Part shown: one piece after another, positions 6,873-8,144 of the stretch
How the letters are laid out: every line of letters begins with the position of its first letter
How positions within the stretch are numbered: position 1 is the stretch's first letter
Origin: Candidatus Bathyarchaeota archaeon B63
GTDB taxonomy: Archaea > Thermoproteota > Bathyarchaeia > Bathyarchaeales > DTEX01
Assembly: GCA_001593845.1 (NCBI GenBank)
Contig: LUCF01000066.1
Span: 1-8,144 of the forward strand
Direction of reading: 5' to 3'
DNA length: 8,144 nt
The notes under the pieces: generated by a model
Databases searched by the model: none
What the model was told of the DNA's origin: nothing
Seen by the model: only the letters and a program-made list of their open reading frames with translations
Program-made: the position numbers and the translations under genes

Positions 6873-7361
6873 TCATCCATTATTATGGGCCGATTGGGAA
6901 TGTAGACCTTTCATGTCTATGGTATAACTGACCTTTATGCCCCTCTCGAGGCTTCTGCTCATAAGGCATCCGCGTTTGAAGAGGTTCTCAACCCTCCTAA
7001 GCCTCTTCATGGTCTCTTCATCCTCCGGGGCCTCAACCTCGATCTTCACATCTACGCTGCCTACGCATAGCTGGCCTCTCTCATCCTTCTCCGTTGAGAC
7101 TGTGGCCTCAGCCCGTAGCCCCCTATGCTTCACATTCGCCCATCCGAGAAGAAACGTGAATGTCGAGAACATGCATTCAGCTAGGCTTGCGGCTAGGAGC
7201 ATGCGGGCCTCCCCTCCCATCTTCTCCCTCGGAACCCCAGCCTTCCTGACGATTATGTCATCCATAGTCTCGCTGTTGAACCTTATCAGAAGATCCCCAT
7301 TCTCCGGCTGTTCGAGCTCCACCTTGATCTCAGACGTGAGGGACATCATGATCCGCCCCAA
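6873..7361 (-). CDS. OsmC/Ohr family protein
   Basis: A 162-residue protein of the OsmC/Ohr family. Characterised members are homodimers that reduce organic or fatty-acid peroxides with two active-site cysteines; many archaeal members are uncharacterised. Both cysteine positions are kept: C63 in the central helix (ASLAECMFSTF) and C132 in FKRGCLMSRSL. The core beta strands (HRGLRAEATVS, SVDVKIEVEA) and the closing strand GIKVSYTID also fit. The longest start is TTG 7361; ATG 7349 or ATG 7346, four or five codons in, is more likely because the extra residues add nothing recognisable. It begins 17-29 bases after the fdhD stop on the same strand, so the two are probably one transcript. I cannot tell whether it is a peroxidase or a thiol/sulfur-handling relative; the neighbour hints at the latter. 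The family call is fairly secure. Confidence 0.85.
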   Translation of the reverse strand: MGRIMMSLTSEIKVELEQPENGDLLIRFNSETMDDIIVRKAGVPREKMGGEARMLLAASLAECMFSTFTFLLGWANVKHRGLRAEATVSTEKDERGQLCVGSVDVKIEVEAPEDEETMKRLRRVENLFKRGCLMSRSLERGIKVSYTIDMKGLHSQSAHNNG

Positions 7362-7378
7362 CTGGATTATTTGGGATT

Positions 7379-8144
7379 TCAGATAGATAAGCCTGACCCG
7401 CCGCTTCCCTCGGGGAGGATTATCCTCTCCGGATGAGCATAAACATTGAAGCGTCTCCCCCTCGCGAACCCTATGAGCGTAAGCCCGGCGGCCTCGGCTA
7501 GCTTAACCCCCATATCCGTCGGGGCTGAGAGGGAGACGACGACCGGAACGCCGGCGTTCACGGCCTTCAGGACTATGTCCGAGCTCAACCTGCCACTCGA
7601 GGCTAAGAGAGCCCTACTCAGGTCTAAGCCCTTCAGAGCGGCCTTCCCGATGACCTTGTCCACAGCCGTGTGTCTACCGATATCCTCCGAGATGATGAGG
7701 GCCCTGCCCCGCTCATCATGGAGGGCTGCTGAGTGGGTTCCACCGGTCCTCCGGTAGGTCTCAGCGGAGAGGTTTAGGCTCCCAGCGGCCTCGATTATCG
7801 CCTCGGAAGTAAACTTGATGGTGAATCCCCGCCTCTTAGGCTTCATCCAGGCGATGGGGGGTATCTTCCTCCCCCCAGATCCGCATCCTGAGGATACGAA
7901 CCAAGCCGCCCTGAGGGGCTTCTCGGCCCTGAGCTGAACATCAATCTTTCCATTGTTTATCCTTAAATCGCTGATCTCATCCAGCCTCTCTATGATCCCC
8001 TCCGCCATCAGGTGGCCCACCGCGAACTCCTCAATCTCGAGCGGCGTCATGGAAATGACCATGTAATCCCTGCCGTTAATGCGGAGGCTGATCTGGCCTT
8101 CCGAGACCACCTCATCCTTCACTAGCTCAGCTGAGCCCCTCCTG
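7379..8144 (-). CDS. fdhD: FdhD, sulfur carrier protein for formate dehydrogenase (5' end beyond window)
   Basis: FdhD passes sulfur from a cysteine desulfurase to the molybdenum or tungsten bis-MGD cofactor, which formate dehydrogenase needs for activity; it acts in the cytoplasm. Family signatures are clear: EFAVGHLMAEGII near the N-terminus, EDIGRHTAVDKVIG in the middle, GRLSSDIVLKAVNAGVPVV and SLSAPT, then GFARGRRFNVY at the end. A start is possible at GTG 8122, giving 247 residues. However, the frame stays open to the window edge and the added residues (RRGSAEL before VKDEVV) look like a normal FdhD N-terminus. The real start therefore probably lies about ten or more codons outside. The usual CxxC sulfur loop reads SGCGSGG: only its first cysteine (C80 counted from GTG 8122) is present. 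It is followed by the OsmC-like gene. No formate dehydrogenase subunit lies inside this window. Confidence 0.94.
   Translation of the reverse strand, partial: RRGSAELVKDEVVSEGQISLRINGRDYMVISMTPLEIEEFAVGHLMAEGIIERLDEISDLRINNGKIDVQLRAEKPLRAAWFVSSGCGSGGRKIPPIAWMKPKRRGFTIKFTSEAIIEAAGSLNLSAETYRRTGGTHSAALHDERGRALIISEDIGRHTAVDKVIGKAALKGLDLSRALLASSGRLSSDIVLKAVNAGVPVVVSLSAPTDMGVKLAEAAGLTLIGFARGRRFNVYAHPERIILPEGSGGSGLSI

Noticed and set aside
6775..6876. A 33-codon minus-strand ORF (MIVDVYMRWMRLCGAPMPNS...) whose ATG overlaps the osmC-like stop as ATGA.
   Set aside because: The overlap looks like translational coupling, but 33 codons without a stop is unremarkable. The protein has no recognisable family, and the ORF runs through the likely terminator region of the convergent gene.

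Overview
The window is archaeal, most likely from a thermophilic member of the TACK/crenarchaeal side. The evidence is a GINS23-type replication subunit directly upstream of a single MCM helicase gene, an archaeal Hel308 helicase, TATA-box promoters of archaeal type, heavy use of AGG and ATA codons, and Shine-Dalgarno sites complementary to an archaeal 16S 3' end. The exact lineage cannot be fixed from the sequence alone.

Layout. Bases 1-311 are mostly non-coding. The left edge may hold the first codons of a divergent minus-strand gene (about 56 down to 1). The rest contains an inverted repeat at 106-136 and a TATA box at 283-290 that drives the first operon. From 312 to 5145 three plus-strand genes lie almost end to end: gins23 (4-base gap), mcm (15-base gap), then hel308. 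Together they form a replication and fork-repair operon. GINS and MCM are two parts of the archaeal CMG-like replicative helicase; Hel308 is a 3'-5' helicase that acts at stalled or branched forks.

After a 136-base spacer with its own TATA box (5217-5226) and a strong Shine-Dalgarno site (5272-5279) comes a sulfatase-fold (alkaline phosphatase superfamily) hydrolase. Its true start is at 5282, but the gene changes frame near 5339-5343. The first 20 codons, with the metal-binding motif, are therefore out of frame with the remaining ~460 codons. The position normally taken by the formylglycine-forming Cys is Thr, so this is not a classical FGly sulfatase.

A 152-base convergent spacer with a weak hairpin/T-rich terminator (6784-6802) separates it from two minus-strand genes. 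These are fdhD, which runs off the right edge and encodes the sulfur-transfer protein for formate dehydrogenase, and an OsmC/Ohr-family protein just downstream. The two are probably co-transcribed and share a thiol/sulfur chemistry theme.

I did not find a wholly new system. The points most worth checking are the sulfatase frameshift with its Thr active site, the gins23-mcm-hel308 linkage, and the fdhD-osmC pair with a one-cysteine FdhD. There are no CRISPR arrays, rRNA or tRNA genes, insertion sequences or transposases.
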